Source of the DNA: Leuctra nigra
Taxonomy: Eukaryota > Arthropoda > Insecta > Plecoptera > Leuctridae
Length of the DNA: 64,000 nt
Direction: 5' to 3'
NCBI GenBank assembly: GCA_934045905.1
Contig: OW203761.1
Coordinates: forward strand, 33,530,964-33,594,963
Shown here piece after piece: positions 41,001-51,849 of the stretch; within the stretch, counting starts at the first letter, position 1, and every line of letters starts with the position of its first letter. A program made the translations under genes and the position numbers. The notes beneath the pieces are model-generated. The model had not been told where the DNA came from, searched no databases, and worked only from the letters and a program-made list of their open reading frames with translations.

Positions 41001-43939
41001 ATCCGATTGGACTTAAACTTTCTACTATAAAATATCTCAAAATTAATTTTGTGGTTTTGTGTTTAAAAATATAACATTTCATTTTTTGTCATTCTCAATT
41101 TTCATAATTCAATAACGTACCTACGAATATCGAAATCCTTCCAAGATGATTTTTAATGTAACTTTATATTACCTACTAAATTACCAACCCTTACGGTATT
41201 TTCTATTTTTTCTACTAATTTCGTTGTTATTATTATAATAAAAATCACTTTCCAACTCCATCGTGTTTGTGTCGCACCTGGAAATGGCCTTGTCAATGGG
41301 GTCTCTGACGAGGTTGATGAACGCCGGCGACTGATGGCCGAAGTGGGTGAAGTTCAGGAAGTAGACATGGCGGTCAAATGTCACTGGAATTGCTTCGGTG
41401 CGAATCCGCTTGGCGACCTCTTCAACCAGAGCCTCCTGAGAACATCACAGAGGACATGAAGGCATACAGCCGCCCACTACAATCCGAGAGCATTTCATCT
41501 TGCCAGCACCTCGAGAGAATTGAGGAATGTATTGTACAACAAAATGCTATTTTTGTGGGGGGGGGGGGGGGGGGGGGGGGATTAAAAATGTATGAATTTC
41601 AAGTTGTAAATGTTCAAACAAAGAGCTTGACGACGCCATATCACTCTACAATTCAAATTGGACAATTTCACTTTTCAACCAATTGTATTCCAGAGTTTCC
41701 TTCGTGCGGTTTATATTGGCTAGAAATTATAATTGTTTAACTACTCCATAGCTTGATTTTTTTTTACATCAGCAATGCAAATAATCGAATTTTGTGCGTA
41801 TTGTGTTATTGAATATTGTTTTTTCCTTGCCTTGCCCCCCTCCCCCCACCCCGACAGTCAACAATGAGGGTTATGCAAATTATGAATTCCCCTTCTCTTG
41901 TGGTTGTAGCAAGCCAAGAACGTTCAATAAGACTATAGTATTGTTGACATTTTGATAAAGTAATGTGTCAAGCAAAGCCAAGCCGAGCCAAGAATTGAGT
42001 AAAACTATAGACAGTACCATCATAGATAATTGAACACTCCAAATCTTTGGTAGGTTTCACCATTGACACAACCAAGAGAGTTGACAATAAGTATTTAAGT
42101 AGGTGCTTTTCGATCATAAAATTAACGAAACATATTGACAATGAATAGAAAACAAGATAATATGCAACTCCTTTTCAATGCATGTCATTCTGTTTTTTTG
42201 ATTTCTAATTGGATTTCAGATTTATTCAGTTTCCGTGTGGCAAAGTATTTTATCGTATTTTTTCTCCCCCGAGTTTGAAATCTCGACCCTGTGTGACATT
42301 GACTGGTCCTTGCGATGATCCTAATAATAATACTCTTATTTTGTTGCTCGTATTGGAAGCGATCCAGAGAGAGCTCAAGATCGCGACCTTGTTTGTGCGG
42401 AGAGGACAAGGTTTCTTGGCTGAACTTTGAAATGAACATCTACAGACGATTAACGAGTTATATGTTTGATTTATTCGGGTCAGTGGATGACAATGTCGTG
42501 GGTGGATCTCTTGTCTTGAATCTCGATTCTACAGTGTGTTTGTGTATTTCCTAGTCTTGTTTCTAGATGATTGGTGAAACAAGTTTGAGAGTATCTTGGG
42601 AGTTGGAGTTGTTTTGTTTTGTTTACTCCTATTTCTTTCAATAATTCAATCTAGGTGTTGCTTTTGGGATCAATCTTATGCACGTTACATAAGATTGTCG
42701 AATAAGATCAGAAGAAGATTGGTTAAGTATGCAAATTTGCCTGCTGGAAAATAATGTTAGTTCCCGCTCTAAGAAAACTGTTGGGTCAGAATCCACGTTA
42801 TGAATCACTGAACTGAGAGTGGATCGAGCAGATCTGGTATAAATCAGGATTACAAAATAATTCGATTACGTTTGCGGAACTATTTCTTAATGCCATCATC
42901 GATGAACTTTCATTTTTAAATATCACACGATTTTAATCCTAAAGATGATTCGTAATCAGAACGACTAAAATTAACTTCAGAGTCAGACTCATTCAGTATT
43001 AGAGAACAGGGAAGACTCGTGAAAATTATTATTTTATGAAAGTTGAGATGTTGCTGAACACAGATTATGAAGATTATCACAGATTATATTATTGTTGTGG
43101 GACGAATAGTAAAGTATGATAGATTTATTCTAATTTTAAAACAGAAAAATTGACAGTGACATCACAATTTGCTATATTGCCAATGCAACAGAGGAATCAC
43201 CATGGTAACACATTGTTGGAGAATTAAAAATGTCATCATCACAGTTCTGATTCTTGACATGTTGCTGTTTTTTCCCGCCAAAACGTCCCATGATTTTTGA
43301 TTTTCATGAATGAGAATGTTAAATTTGGAACATTGGTCCCATGTTGCCTCCTCCAAGTCTGACATGACTGAACCCGTTGACGCCCTCCATCCACTGCAAC
43401 AACAACGTCAACGTCTCCCACCTGAATATCCCAATACTACAGGATCATACTTGTTGCTCTGTCGTCAGCTTCCTGGTGTTGCCTCCTCCAAGTCTGACAT
43501 GTCTGAACCCGTTGACGCCCTCCACCCACTGCAACAACAACGTCAACGTCTCCCACCTGAATCCCTTATCCCAATACTACAGTCATACTTGTTGCTCTGT
43601 CGTCAGCTTCCTGGTGTTGCCTCCTCCAAGTCTGACATGTCTGAACCCGTTGACGCCCTCCATCCACTGCAACAGCAACACCAACATCTCGCTCCCCGTC
43701 TTCGGCACTCTGTTGAAGAACACCACGTGATCACTGAGCGCCGCGACGCCTGTCTTGTTCGAGGACCAGTCTGACATCGACTTGGTGACGACACGCGACG
43801 CCGTCGTGCCGATCGACGTGAACACTGCACTGCGAGGGTTGAGGAACACGTGCAGCTTGTAGATCGTCGTCGTGGTGGCGATCATCAAGATGTAGATGAG
43901 TAGCCATGTGTAGTCGATGCGACACCTACGTGACACCAT
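37919..43939 (-). CDS. pip: Pipe / heparan-sulfate 2-O-sulfotransferase-like enzyme, five exons
   Basis: A Golgi type II membrane sulfotransferase that would move sulfate from PAPS to a uronic-acid 2-O position of a glycosaminoglycan or glycoprotein glycan; Drosophila Pipe acts in dorsoventral patterning. Exons in order: 43939-43589, 41435-41278, 39810-39616, 38573-38407, 38067-37919. All junctions are GT-AG and in phase, giving 339 residues plus stop, close to the usual size. Visible: N-terminal signal anchor YTWLLIYILMIATTTTIY, PAPS 5'-phosphosulfate loop FNRVPKTGS, 3'-phosphate loop INLVRDPIDKA, the IPYFCGH cysteine motif, and VVGVLEELNATLAVLE. In place of the HGH catalytic pair of vertebrate HS2ST it has DRH (one His kept). 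The overall pattern is nearer to Pipe than to HS2ST. Confidence 0.88.
38407..38573 (-). CDS. pip: Pipe-like exon 4
   Basis: Acceptor AAATGCCAG, donor ATTAC|GTAAGT. It encodes FLNDGRALSRAKENVERYYT and then VVGVLEELNATLAVLETRLP plus YFFKGVQDIYFNELL, the family's VVGV.EE and LP.FF block. Confidence 0.9.
38939..39090. mobile_element. PIF/Harbinger-type MITE with TTA target duplication
   Basis: Ends GGGCCGGTATAAGTATAACC and GGTTATTCCGGGCC at the outside, with AACCAAAGTTA/TAACTTTGGTT pairing just inside. TTA flanks both sides (38936-38938 and 39091-39093). It is 152 bp, non-coding, and lies in an intron of the pipe-like gene. Confidence 0.8.
39616..39810 (-). CDS. pip: Pipe-like exon 3
   Basis: Acceptor GGTTTCAG, donor TGCAT|GTAAGT. 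It encodes YYYKRVTPDPRGVDLAPAPR, a variable region, then FQQCLESGDLECRLEDGEAY and DLTIPYFCGHEDWC. The cysteines and FCGH are typical of the family. Confidence 0.92.
39887..40654. mobile_element. hAT-type MITE with exact 8-bp target duplication
   Basis: Ends CAGTGGCGGTTTGTG and CACAAACCGCCACTG are perfect inverted repeats over 15 bp, flanked by GTGTTGAG on both sides (39879-39886 and 40655-40662). It is 768 bp; short open frames around 40006-40339 have no recognisable domain. It sits in an intron of the pipe-like gene. Confidence 0.93.
41278..41435 (-). CDS. pip: Pipe-like exon 2
   Basis: Acceptor GTTCTCAG, donor TCCAG|GTGCGA. It encodes EALVEEVAKRIRTEAIPVTF, then DRHVYFLNFTHFGHQSPAFI and NLVRDPIDKAIS, holding the retained active-site-region His and the 3'-PAP binding loop with RDP. 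Confidence 0.93.
41436..43588 (-). other. Pipe-like intron 1
   Basis: 2.15 kb with a 30-plus-base G run at about 41549-41580 and, next to exon 1, two partial copies of the exon 1 edge (43343-43588). No other gene seen. Confidence 0.7.
43343..43588 (-). repeat. Two tandem partial copies of the exon 1 end of the pipe-like gene
   Basis: Period 135-138 bp; equivalent points (GTTGCCTCCTCC on the + strand) are at 43343, 43478 and, within the real exon, 43616. The middle copy keeps the donor CAACAA|GTATGA and has gained an acceptor-like GTTGTTGTTGCAG upstream of the TGG codon, bounding 43528-43451. The distal copy lacks the donor. Confidence 0.9.
43589..43939 (-). CDS. pip: Pipe-like exon 1, signal anchor and PAPS loop
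   Basis: ATG at 43939-43937; an upstream in-frame GTG is not a likely start. It encodes MVSRRCRIDYTWLLIYILMI, a membrane anchor, a stem region, then HVVFFNRVPKTGSEMLVLLL and on to RKLTTEQQ. Donor CAACAA|GTATGA, phase 0. The 5' UTR and any leader exon are not identified. Confidence 0.9.
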
Positions 43940-46896
43940 ACTGAGAGACACTTATCACCTCCATCACATTCTAAACACTGAGTTGACTCGAGGAGAGATG
44001 CCGAGAGAAAGGATGCTGATCGCTGGCAGAAGAATTAAAGTTAACTTGTTTTTAGGTCAAAGAAGAACATAAGGCGGAATCACGATTCGAAGATGAAAGT
44101 GGCATCTTCTTTTTGAGCCCGGAGGCTACTAATATGTCCTCCCCCTCTCCTACCGTGCATGCAAATTAATAGTCTATTGTTGTGGGTTTGCTACTGATGA
44201 AGAATCCAGTCGGCAGGAGTTCAGAATTATGTTATCCTCCTACATGCTATTGTTGACAGTTATCATAGACATCACGATCGTATATCACGCTAATTGAAAA
44301 CTAATGTCCACAAAGCGTAACATCGAAGATAATATTTTAACCAGTCGAATGCCACGCCCCGAAAATATTATTTTTTGATTAGTCCTATTAGTCCTATTAG
44401 TCCTATTTATTAATTTTTACAACATTTCAAAATAAATATTCATAAAATCATGATAAAATGTCATTAAACTTGCAACTCGGGACTTATTATTGTGATTTCA
44501 TTTTTATATTTTTAGAACATTAGGAAATTTTTAACCCTTGACGTATAGGATAACTTTTAAAATAGCTCACGTTGGTATTGTTTTTCATTTTTTCTCTGAT
44601 AGTATCCAAATGTCTACTAGAAAATAAGTTATTTTGTAGGAATCTATCGACACAAAAAATAGATCTTCATTTTAGCCTAAAAAATTTCTTGGCCGCCATA
44701 AGATAATATGGGAGATGGGTTTATCTCAAAAACTAGTTCAGAGGATGATATTTTTTGGCGATATTTTGCTGCATCATAACATTTTCTATAAGAATGCTGC
44801 AATGCAAAGTTACAGCAAATTTAATTGAAGTTGGGGTTACGCTCTTCCCATTGTATCTTACTTATAGTTACCCAGTTCTGTCTGTATGTCTGTCTGTCCT
44901 TCTGTGAGGAACGCTTTTTATTGCGCGCGCACCCGAATATTCAAATACATAAATCAAAATGGCCGATGTTACATTGCCAATCATGTATAAAATTACGTCC
45001 TCTGCTTTGTCTGAATATATCAATAACTGACACTTACCTAAATAATAATCCTTATTCCTTTGTGTTTATAAGAAATGTATTTTAACACAGAATAACTGTC
45101 AAAATCTTTACGTTACATTGAAAACGGCCGAAGGCTAACACTAGTTTGTATTTAAAATGGTGGACTTTCATTGCCAACCGTGTCTAAAAATACGTCTTTT
45201 GCTTTCACAAAGTAAAGAAATGACCAAAACTTACCTAAAACGTAATCCTTATCCCTTTGAGTGTGTAAAAAAATTACTATAACACATAATAACCGTTCAA
45301 AATAGTAAAACTTCCTCGCGTTAAGAAACGTCAAAACGTAATTTAAAAAAAAATCCATATGCTCTGTATTTTAGAGGGCCATGAAAACCAAACAAAGCCG
45401 ATAGATTTTTAACATTGGCCTCATGATGCAATTTGCAAACGATCAAATGTATTATTTTCTTCCTACATTTAATCAACACGGTTCCGTAACCCTCAAACCA
45501 TGCTCAAACCAACTAACCGACGAAGTTTTTAAATAATGTTGTTAGAATAATCATTTTCATTCCTTTCTTATTTCGTAGAGTGGTCTGTATTGAGTCATGT
45601 ATTGACAACGAATTTATGTTGCTGTAGATAAAGTTAGAAGCACCAATGTTAAGTTTTACATTGTTAACTGAATATCTATTAGATGGACTGAAGTCCATTT
45701 CAATATTCTTGAAGTGAGCTCAGAGAACAGTATTTCTGACTTCATCAAATCATTTGTAAAGGTTACATGAGTCATTGTAAGAGAATACTTCAATATATCG
45801 TTATTTTTAACATCAGTGAAACGGTACTTGATAGAGCTTGATTATACATTCCAAAATAGTGCACCGCAAAATAAAAAAATTACTTCCGCCCTACATCTGA
45901 GGAAAGGATATAATGATTTTGAAACAACATTAGCATCAAAAAAATTAAGAATAGGTCGTGGGCATCAGGTCCTTTATATATTTATTTTTTTATGGCGCAT
46001 ACTGATTTTTTTTCTTAATTTTACTTAGTACGAATACTCTGGTGTTAATTTGGAAACTTATATGATATTGTTTTACCATATTAATAGGTATGATCAAATT
46101 GCTTTTCTTCGTTTCTCATTTGTTTATGTATTCTGTTAAGCATTGGGTCATCAACGACGCCAAGTGTATTAACGACTCACACTCTGCTGACAAATATTGC
46201 TGTCGTTTTATATTTACGCATACCTCACTGGTGCGCATTGGTCATGTTTTACATGACGGGACCCTCTAGTGATAAAAGAGTTTTCATTATAAATTCCGGG
46301 GCACTGATATAAAATTGCATAAAAAGAATTCATTGAACGACCATAAAAGAATCAAAGCATATTTCACAGACATAATAAGATAACAATATTATGCAAATCT
46401 AGTATTTGCTAAGCATATTTTTTGCTGATATTTCTTGTTATGTAAAAATGTAATTGCATTCATTATCAACGCATTTTTGTCGTCGTGAGCACTTTGAATA
46501 TTTGCGCCATAGTTGCGCCACTGCCTCTCCTGCCATCTGCTGGGATTTAAATCGACCAGCAGGTAATCGACCGACGGAAGACCGGCTGATAGCATTCGGG
46601 ACGTCAATCGTCTCTTTGCAATGTTTTTCAAAGGCACTTCCACGTGGCCTTGCCGTCTCGATTCTCGAATGTTCGTTTGATCGACTGTGCACTGTGTGTG
46701 TGTTTGTTGCGGCGCAGAACCATCTTCTTTTGTGATTGTCACGTAATCTGTTTATTCGATTAGCACTGATTACTTACTTTAAAAACAAACAAACTATTGA
46801 TAAACGATCATTTTATTACTGTTTTATAAGGACGCATTAATTATTCATTCTTACTAATATTCTACTTCCTACACGTCAACTGTTCTCGTTTGCACC
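43940..46896. other. Divergent intergenic region, pipe-like gene to kintoun
   Basis: 3 kb between head-to-head genes. It holds a TTAGTCCTAT triple repeat near 44378-44407, a diverged ~210-bp duplication (44930-45320) and a GC-richer block at 46490-46720 with GCCATCTGCTGG at 46532-46543. Promoters of both genes must lie here, but I see no certain core element. Short open frames on both strands at 46389-46742 look non-coding. Confidence 0.6.
44930..45320. repeat. Diverged two-unit tandem duplication
   Basis: Both units contain an AAAATGG start, CATTGCCAA, AAAT(T)ACGTC, TTTGCTTT-like, ACTTACCTAAA and AATCCTTAT(T/C)CCTTTG in the same order, about 210 bp apart. Similarity is visible but imperfect. 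Confidence 0.6.
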
Positions 46897-48783
46897 ATGG
46901 ATGATTGCAGAAGAGCCGAATGGGAGAAATTGGACATCACAAAGGACGAGTTGAATCGTCTTGGCAATGCCCTCAAGAACGAAGAGTTCCGCAAACTCTT
47001 GGTTGAATATGCGGAAGAAATCAACGATCCTGCCAATAAGAAGATTTATGAAGACGAGATCAAGCAACTGGAGAAGGAAAGGGGCGTTGATTGCACCTTC
47101 ATCAACCCAGAACCTGGGTATGTGATCAAGACAAGCATCGATGGTAAAAAGAAGGCATTTATTAACGTTTGTATGAATGATCATATTGGAAAACCAACTT
47201 CTGCACCTAGTAAAAGTTCATCGGGTGCTCGCGGACTGACCTGGTCTCTTCCGTATTCGCAAGTGGCCCCCCATGAAGATCTGGACAAGAAGTCCGTGAG
47301 ATGTACCGTGTTCGATGTTGTGTTCCATTCCGATACTCACCGCTTAGCGGCGAACAATCCTCAGTTCAAGAACATGCTGAACAACACTGCATTGGATGCA
47401 GTCGAGGAAAACTATCATGTCAAACTTGATCGGAAGAACGTGAGATTCCCGAAGATGGCTTACAAGGGACTCTCTCGTCCATCCGTCATTCGCAAGAAGT
47501 CTTCGAACCCTCCGTCGCCTAGTAGCGATGAAGATTTGCCATACCCTCCAGCTTTTAATTATCCACTTAAAGACTTGCCTACAGAACCTCAAACTATTCC
47601 AAAAACTGATTCCCCCAAAAAAGTACAAGATAAGCAGGACAAGGACACCTCAAAGTACACCACTCCAAAGTACAATATTAAATACCGTGATTCTGTGGAC
47701 ATTCAAGATTGGACCAATGATAAAGCCTCAAAAATGAATGCCGTCATTCCCAAGGAGCTGGTTATTTCTGTCTTCCTTCCGCTCCTCAAAACAACAGCGG
47801 ATGTTGAACTGGATGTCCATGAGAAGTGGATCGAGCTGAAGAGTACAAAGATTGCCAAGTATTTCTTGCACGTGGCATTACCGTATCCTGTCGATGATCA
47901 GTCGGGCAACGCCAAGTTCGACTTGAGTGAACGAAAGTTGGTGATAACCCTGCCTGTGAAACGTACCACCCCGCGAGTCGACTTGAATCGCGAGGACAGC
48001 GGCATCGAGAGTGACGCAGGAATTCATTCACCCGAGACGGAAGAGGTCTACTTGACCGAAGAAAGATCATCGAAAATTCAAGTGTTATCCGAGTTTGCGT
48101 GTGATGTCCCCAATAGAACTTGTAGTGATGCTCTCGATAGCGGTGCCAAATCTGAACACTTTTTAAACCCTGATTTGCATTTCTCCCCCACTACTTATAC
48201 TTGTAATGTTCATGAAAATATAATGGCTTTCACCCTCCATGTAAAGAATGTGGAGCCAGATTCTGTTCAGTATGTCTCCCGTGACGCCAATGTCTTGCAC
48301 CTCCGTTTCTCATCGATTGGGGCTGGATTTTTCCCAGTTCATTATGCATTTTTCTTGAAACTTACGTCAGGTTTCACTTTTGTGGAAGACGAGGTTTCAG
48401 TTGAAGCCTGGGATAATAATGTGATAGTACAACTAGCTTTAAACCCAACCGATTCCCTCATGACCAATTATTTTGTCGGCATTGATGAGGCAACTGCAAC
48501 CATACAAGAACTGTCTGAGCCAACTGCCATCGGCCAGAAGTTGGCTTTGACGGCCATAGAGGATGTGCCATCAGGGTTGGATGTTGAAGTCACCAAGAAT
48601 TCTGAAGAAGAAGTTGTCATTGAGATATCTCAGAAGGAAGAGAAGAAGAATCCTGATAGTCAAGAAGACCAGAAAGAAGCGCCATCTGCGAAGCCCATTA
48701 AGAAGAAGGATGTGGAGAAAGCGAGGAGCGTCTCCGAATCGGAAAAGGCAAGAAGTTACTCGGAGTCCAGCGGAGAGGAGCAG
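46897..48783 (+). CDS. DNAAF2: Kintoun exon 1
   Basis: 629 codons from MDDCRRAEWEKLDITKDELN to SGEEQ, carrying the PIH1 and CS-like domains. Donor GAGCAG|GTAATT, phase 0. The frame continues open through the intron, so a prediction without splicing would run to 49089. Confidence 0.93.
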
Positions 48784-51096
48784 GTAATTTCAAAGAATTT
48801 AGAAAGAATGTTTCATATTCTGTCACAACTGTTTTACTATCTTCTATGCTCTTCTTTCCAGGGCTCCAGCTTCACTCTGAAGGGAATCTTGAAGTGTCGA
48901 TCGGTCAGTCGCAGTCTCTCCGAATCCAATGTGGATGACTTCTCGAGCACGTCATCGCTTGATCCATTCCCCGAGTCTTTCGGTTCGGACTTGTTTGTTC
49001 TGGAGGAGGGGATGGAGGAGGAGCAGGCAGCTCGGAAGACGGCTCGTGTTCGCTTCAATGAAGTCATCGCCAAGCAGACTTTCAGGTGAGCCAAAATAAA
49101 TTCATTTCAACAGACTTCGACTGGATCATGAATCATGATGCTTTTGTTGTGAGTTTTGTCTGACATGTATATTTTTATTTTCACTAAATCTATTTACATT
49201 GGAGTGATCATTAATCTTTGAAAGTGGTAAAACGAAATCAGAGAACTGATAATTATGTATGATGAACTGTATGATGATAGGTACTGTATGATGATGAACC
49301 AACTAACCTTTCTATTGCATCAGCTTGTTACCTCTATCATTCTGAAGATTATCTTCAATCCAGTCGATTGAGATTATATTTTATCAATCTGTTGAATTAA
49401 AGCTGATTAAGTTAGTGATAAGGAAAGGTATTGATTGCTTTAATGCACTACCTACCTACCTATCTAATTAATTTATTAACTTGGCATTAGGGGTGGGACC
49501 TTTTTAAAAAACATCATATTTGCGAATTGCGTTTAAACCTTCAAACCTTGGTAAACGTTTAATCACAAAAAGTGCTGACTTTTATAATACTAAAAACTGT
49601 TATCAAACAATACTAAAAATCAGTTGTTTTGTCTATTTCTGTCCATTCATCAGAATGCTGGGATCAGCTGTGATGTTTTACCCCTCCCCCTCCAACCACT
49701 ATCTCAGGTCCCCTCAACCCTAAGTTCAACACTTTCAGGGCTGAAGCCAATGAAGTGTCATTCAACAAATATTGACCCTTATGCTGGCAGCATAACGGCG
49801 GGGAATATGAAATTGAAGCAAGTTCATAGGGTATCTTCGTAGTGAGTAGGTGAAGGATGAAGATCACTATGTTGATGCGTAATTGAATATATATTTATAG
49901 ATCACTGGAGATCGAGTGCGTGTTTCAATAAAACAGTAAAGTATGAGTCATGTTAAAAAATATTGCAATAAAATTGAAATGTTTTTTGTTTTGATCAGTT
50001 GAAGGAATGTTTTGGGCCATATAAAATTACATCAGTTAGTGTTGATAAGCTCTCAAGAATGACACACGATCTTGAAAGTAGTTGCACAGGGGAGAGGCAA
50101 TAAATATCCTGGTTATTATTTTTATACTACCTTTTGAGCATTAAAATCTTATTACCAACTTGCGATAGTGTACTGATTACTGACTGACTATTTAAATACA
50201 TAGATTTAATGTGTTTTGCTTGATCAAGGACTTTTAAGCGATACATTTTAAGTTTTTTATTGCTTGTAGGTAAAGGTACGCTTACAGCTCGGCGTTGCCG
50301 CGCTCGACGCTCAGCGCTAGCGCTCAGCGTTGGCCAATCAGAAGGCTCGCCCGAGCGCTGGCCTTCAAGGTCAAAAGATAAACCATTTTCATCTTTCAGA
50401 ACTAGCGCTGAGCGGCAAACGTTAAGCTGTAAACGTACCTTAACATTTAAATTGAAAGTTCTTTATTTCTACTTCATTTTTATCTGAAAACATTCATAAA
50501 TTGTTCAACGAATGGTTAAATAATAAAAATTAATTTTTTTTAAATCATTAAAATCATGTCACCTATTATTGGGGGGAGGATAGGAGTGTTATAAAATATG
50601 ATGGTAGGTAGGTAGGTTGTAGTAAAACTTCTATTGTACCTAATCCTGTGGTAGATTTATCAATCCACTTTTATTATCTCGTTTTCTTATTTAAAACATA
50701 GTTCTAATGTAGTATGTATTTGAATAAAGAATATTGTTCTGCAGAATGAACTCCAGTATATTGGGTCAGCGCAAGAAGAACCAGCGCAAGACTCTCAGCA
50801 AGCGTCGAGCTCAGGAGCGAAGAGCAAGCGAGAGTGAGAAGGAAGACTTTGAGAAGGAGAGCAACAATGCCGAGGACAAGCTGTCGTCAAGCAGTGACGA
50901 GACCAACGACAAGCCGTCAACTATCCCACCGCCATCGACCCAGTCAGATGCAAAGAATATTGACGAGGGCTCGGAGAATGTCGGCAAGAAGAAGAATAAG
51001 AGCAGGAAGAAGAAGGCGGGCCAGAATAAACATACGGCTGTGAAAACCGATCAACTGGGTTTTAAGAATGATTTGATTTTTGATTTGGATTTGTGA
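46897..51096 (+). CDS. DNAAF2: Kintoun / dynein axonemal assembly factor 2, three exons
   Basis: A cytoplasmic HSP90/HSP70 co-factor for pre-assembly of axonemal dynein arms, needed for motile cilia and sperm flagella. Exons: 46897-48783, 48862-49085, 50745-51096; 820 residues plus stop, matching the family's large size. The start has a good context (CACCATGG). Domains: N-terminal PIH1 domain (about residues 40-200; GLTWSLPYS, NNTALDAVEENYHVKLDRKN, FPKMAYKG), a CS/p23-like beta domain (about 285-355; VELDVHEKWIEL, YFLHVALPYPVDD, KLVITLPVKR), a second beta-rich segment, an acidic/Ser-rich linker, and the conserved C-terminus VRFNEVIAKQTFRMNSSILG, QRKKNQRK and NDLIFDLDL. The 78-bp first intron is open in frame. 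Confidence 0.93.
48862..49085 (+). CDS. DNAAF2: Kintoun exon 2
   Basis: Acceptor CTTCTTTCCAG, donor TTTCAG|GTGAGC. It encodes GSSFTLKGILKCRSVSRSLS through to KTARVRFNEVIAKQTF, ending in phase 2. The split codon with exon 3 is AGA (Arg). Confidence 0.92.
49086..50744 (+). other. Kintoun intron 2
   Basis: 1.66 kb, AT-rich, containing the Harbinger-type MITE at 50274-50440. No gene seen. Confidence 0.75.
50274..50440. mobile_element. PIF/Harbinger-type MITE with TAA target duplication
   Basis: Ends AGGTACGCTTACAGCT and AGCTGTAAACGTACCT, inverted with one mismatch, flanked by TAA (50271-50273 and 50441-50443). The 167-bp GC-rich interior has its own palindrome AGCGCTAGCGCT. Confidence 0.85.
50745..51096 (+). 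CDS. DNAAF2: Kintoun exon 3, C-terminus
   Basis: Acceptor TGTTCTGCAG. It encodes MNSSILGQRKKNQRKTLSKR, a charged Ser/Glu/Lys-rich tail, and NDLIFDLDL before TGA. SSILGQRKKN is a kintoun hallmark and shows that this apparent small ORF is the last exon. Confidence 0.92.
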
Positions 51097-51390
51097 AGAG
51101 TCAAAGAGATTGCACACAACTTAGTCAGTTAGCCAGTGTAGTTGGTATATGGATATTAATGTCGGTAGTAATCGAGTCGTCATTGAAATGATCATAGATT
51201 CACGATTTATGTTTGTATGTAACATGTAGGCTTTCCACTAGCAATTAACATTCAAGTTGATTCACAATTCGGGTGCATACCACTGATCCTCTGCATTTAG
51301 CGTTGGTGCAAACTACTTAGGTTCCGGTGCTTTACTATATTTCTATCATTTAGTGCAATTTCTGTCTTATACACAGGTAGTTACTACTCA

Positions 51391-51396
51391 AATAAA
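51391..51396 (+). promoter_or_regulatory. Probable kintoun polyadenylation signal
   Basis: AATAAA, 295 bp after the kintoun stop and before the MITE at 51464. Confidence 0.55.
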
Positions 51397-51463
51397 TGAT
51401 AACATTGTATACAAACTAATTGTCTTACTTGTTTCACCATTTTGTTTCCTATTTTCTTCAACT

Positions 51464-51849
51464 TAGGATGGGCAAAAAATATCGATACAATCTAACATTT
51501 CGTAACTTTACACCACATTACGATATATTGTGATATCGATACAATCAATGCCGATATTTTGAAATCAAATAAAACCCTGTTTTCCTTAATTTTCAGTAAA
51601 ATTTCTTGAAAAACGTAACTTGTAAGGAACTATTTTGGGAATCGATGTAACGGTCTTGATAATATCGATATAATAAATTATAATTTTAATAAATTTTTTG
51701 AAAGTAATTAATAATAAATATTAGAATATCGATAAATTGTATCAATACAGCAAGAAGTGATATATCGACGTATCAATATCACCTAGTAGGAATGTCAATG
51801 AATTGATACACTGACATATTTGACCGTCGACATATTTTGCCAATCTCTA
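51464..51849. mobile_element. hAT-like MITE rich in TATCGATA motifs
   Basis: Ends TAGGATGGGCAAAAAATAT and, read inward from the right, TAGAGATTGGCAAAATAT. Flanks are CTTCAACT (51456-51463) and CTTCAGCT (51850-51857), an 8-bp duplication with one mismatch. The interior repeats ATATCGATA/TCGATAC several times; the same palindrome is the DREF site in Drosophila, though here it is probably just the element's sequence. Confidence 0.75.

Noticed and set aside
46389..46742. 117-codon minus-strand open frame upstream of kintoun
   Set aside because: Several frames are open on both strands in this GC-richer block; no known domain; more likely promoter-proximal non-coding sequence.
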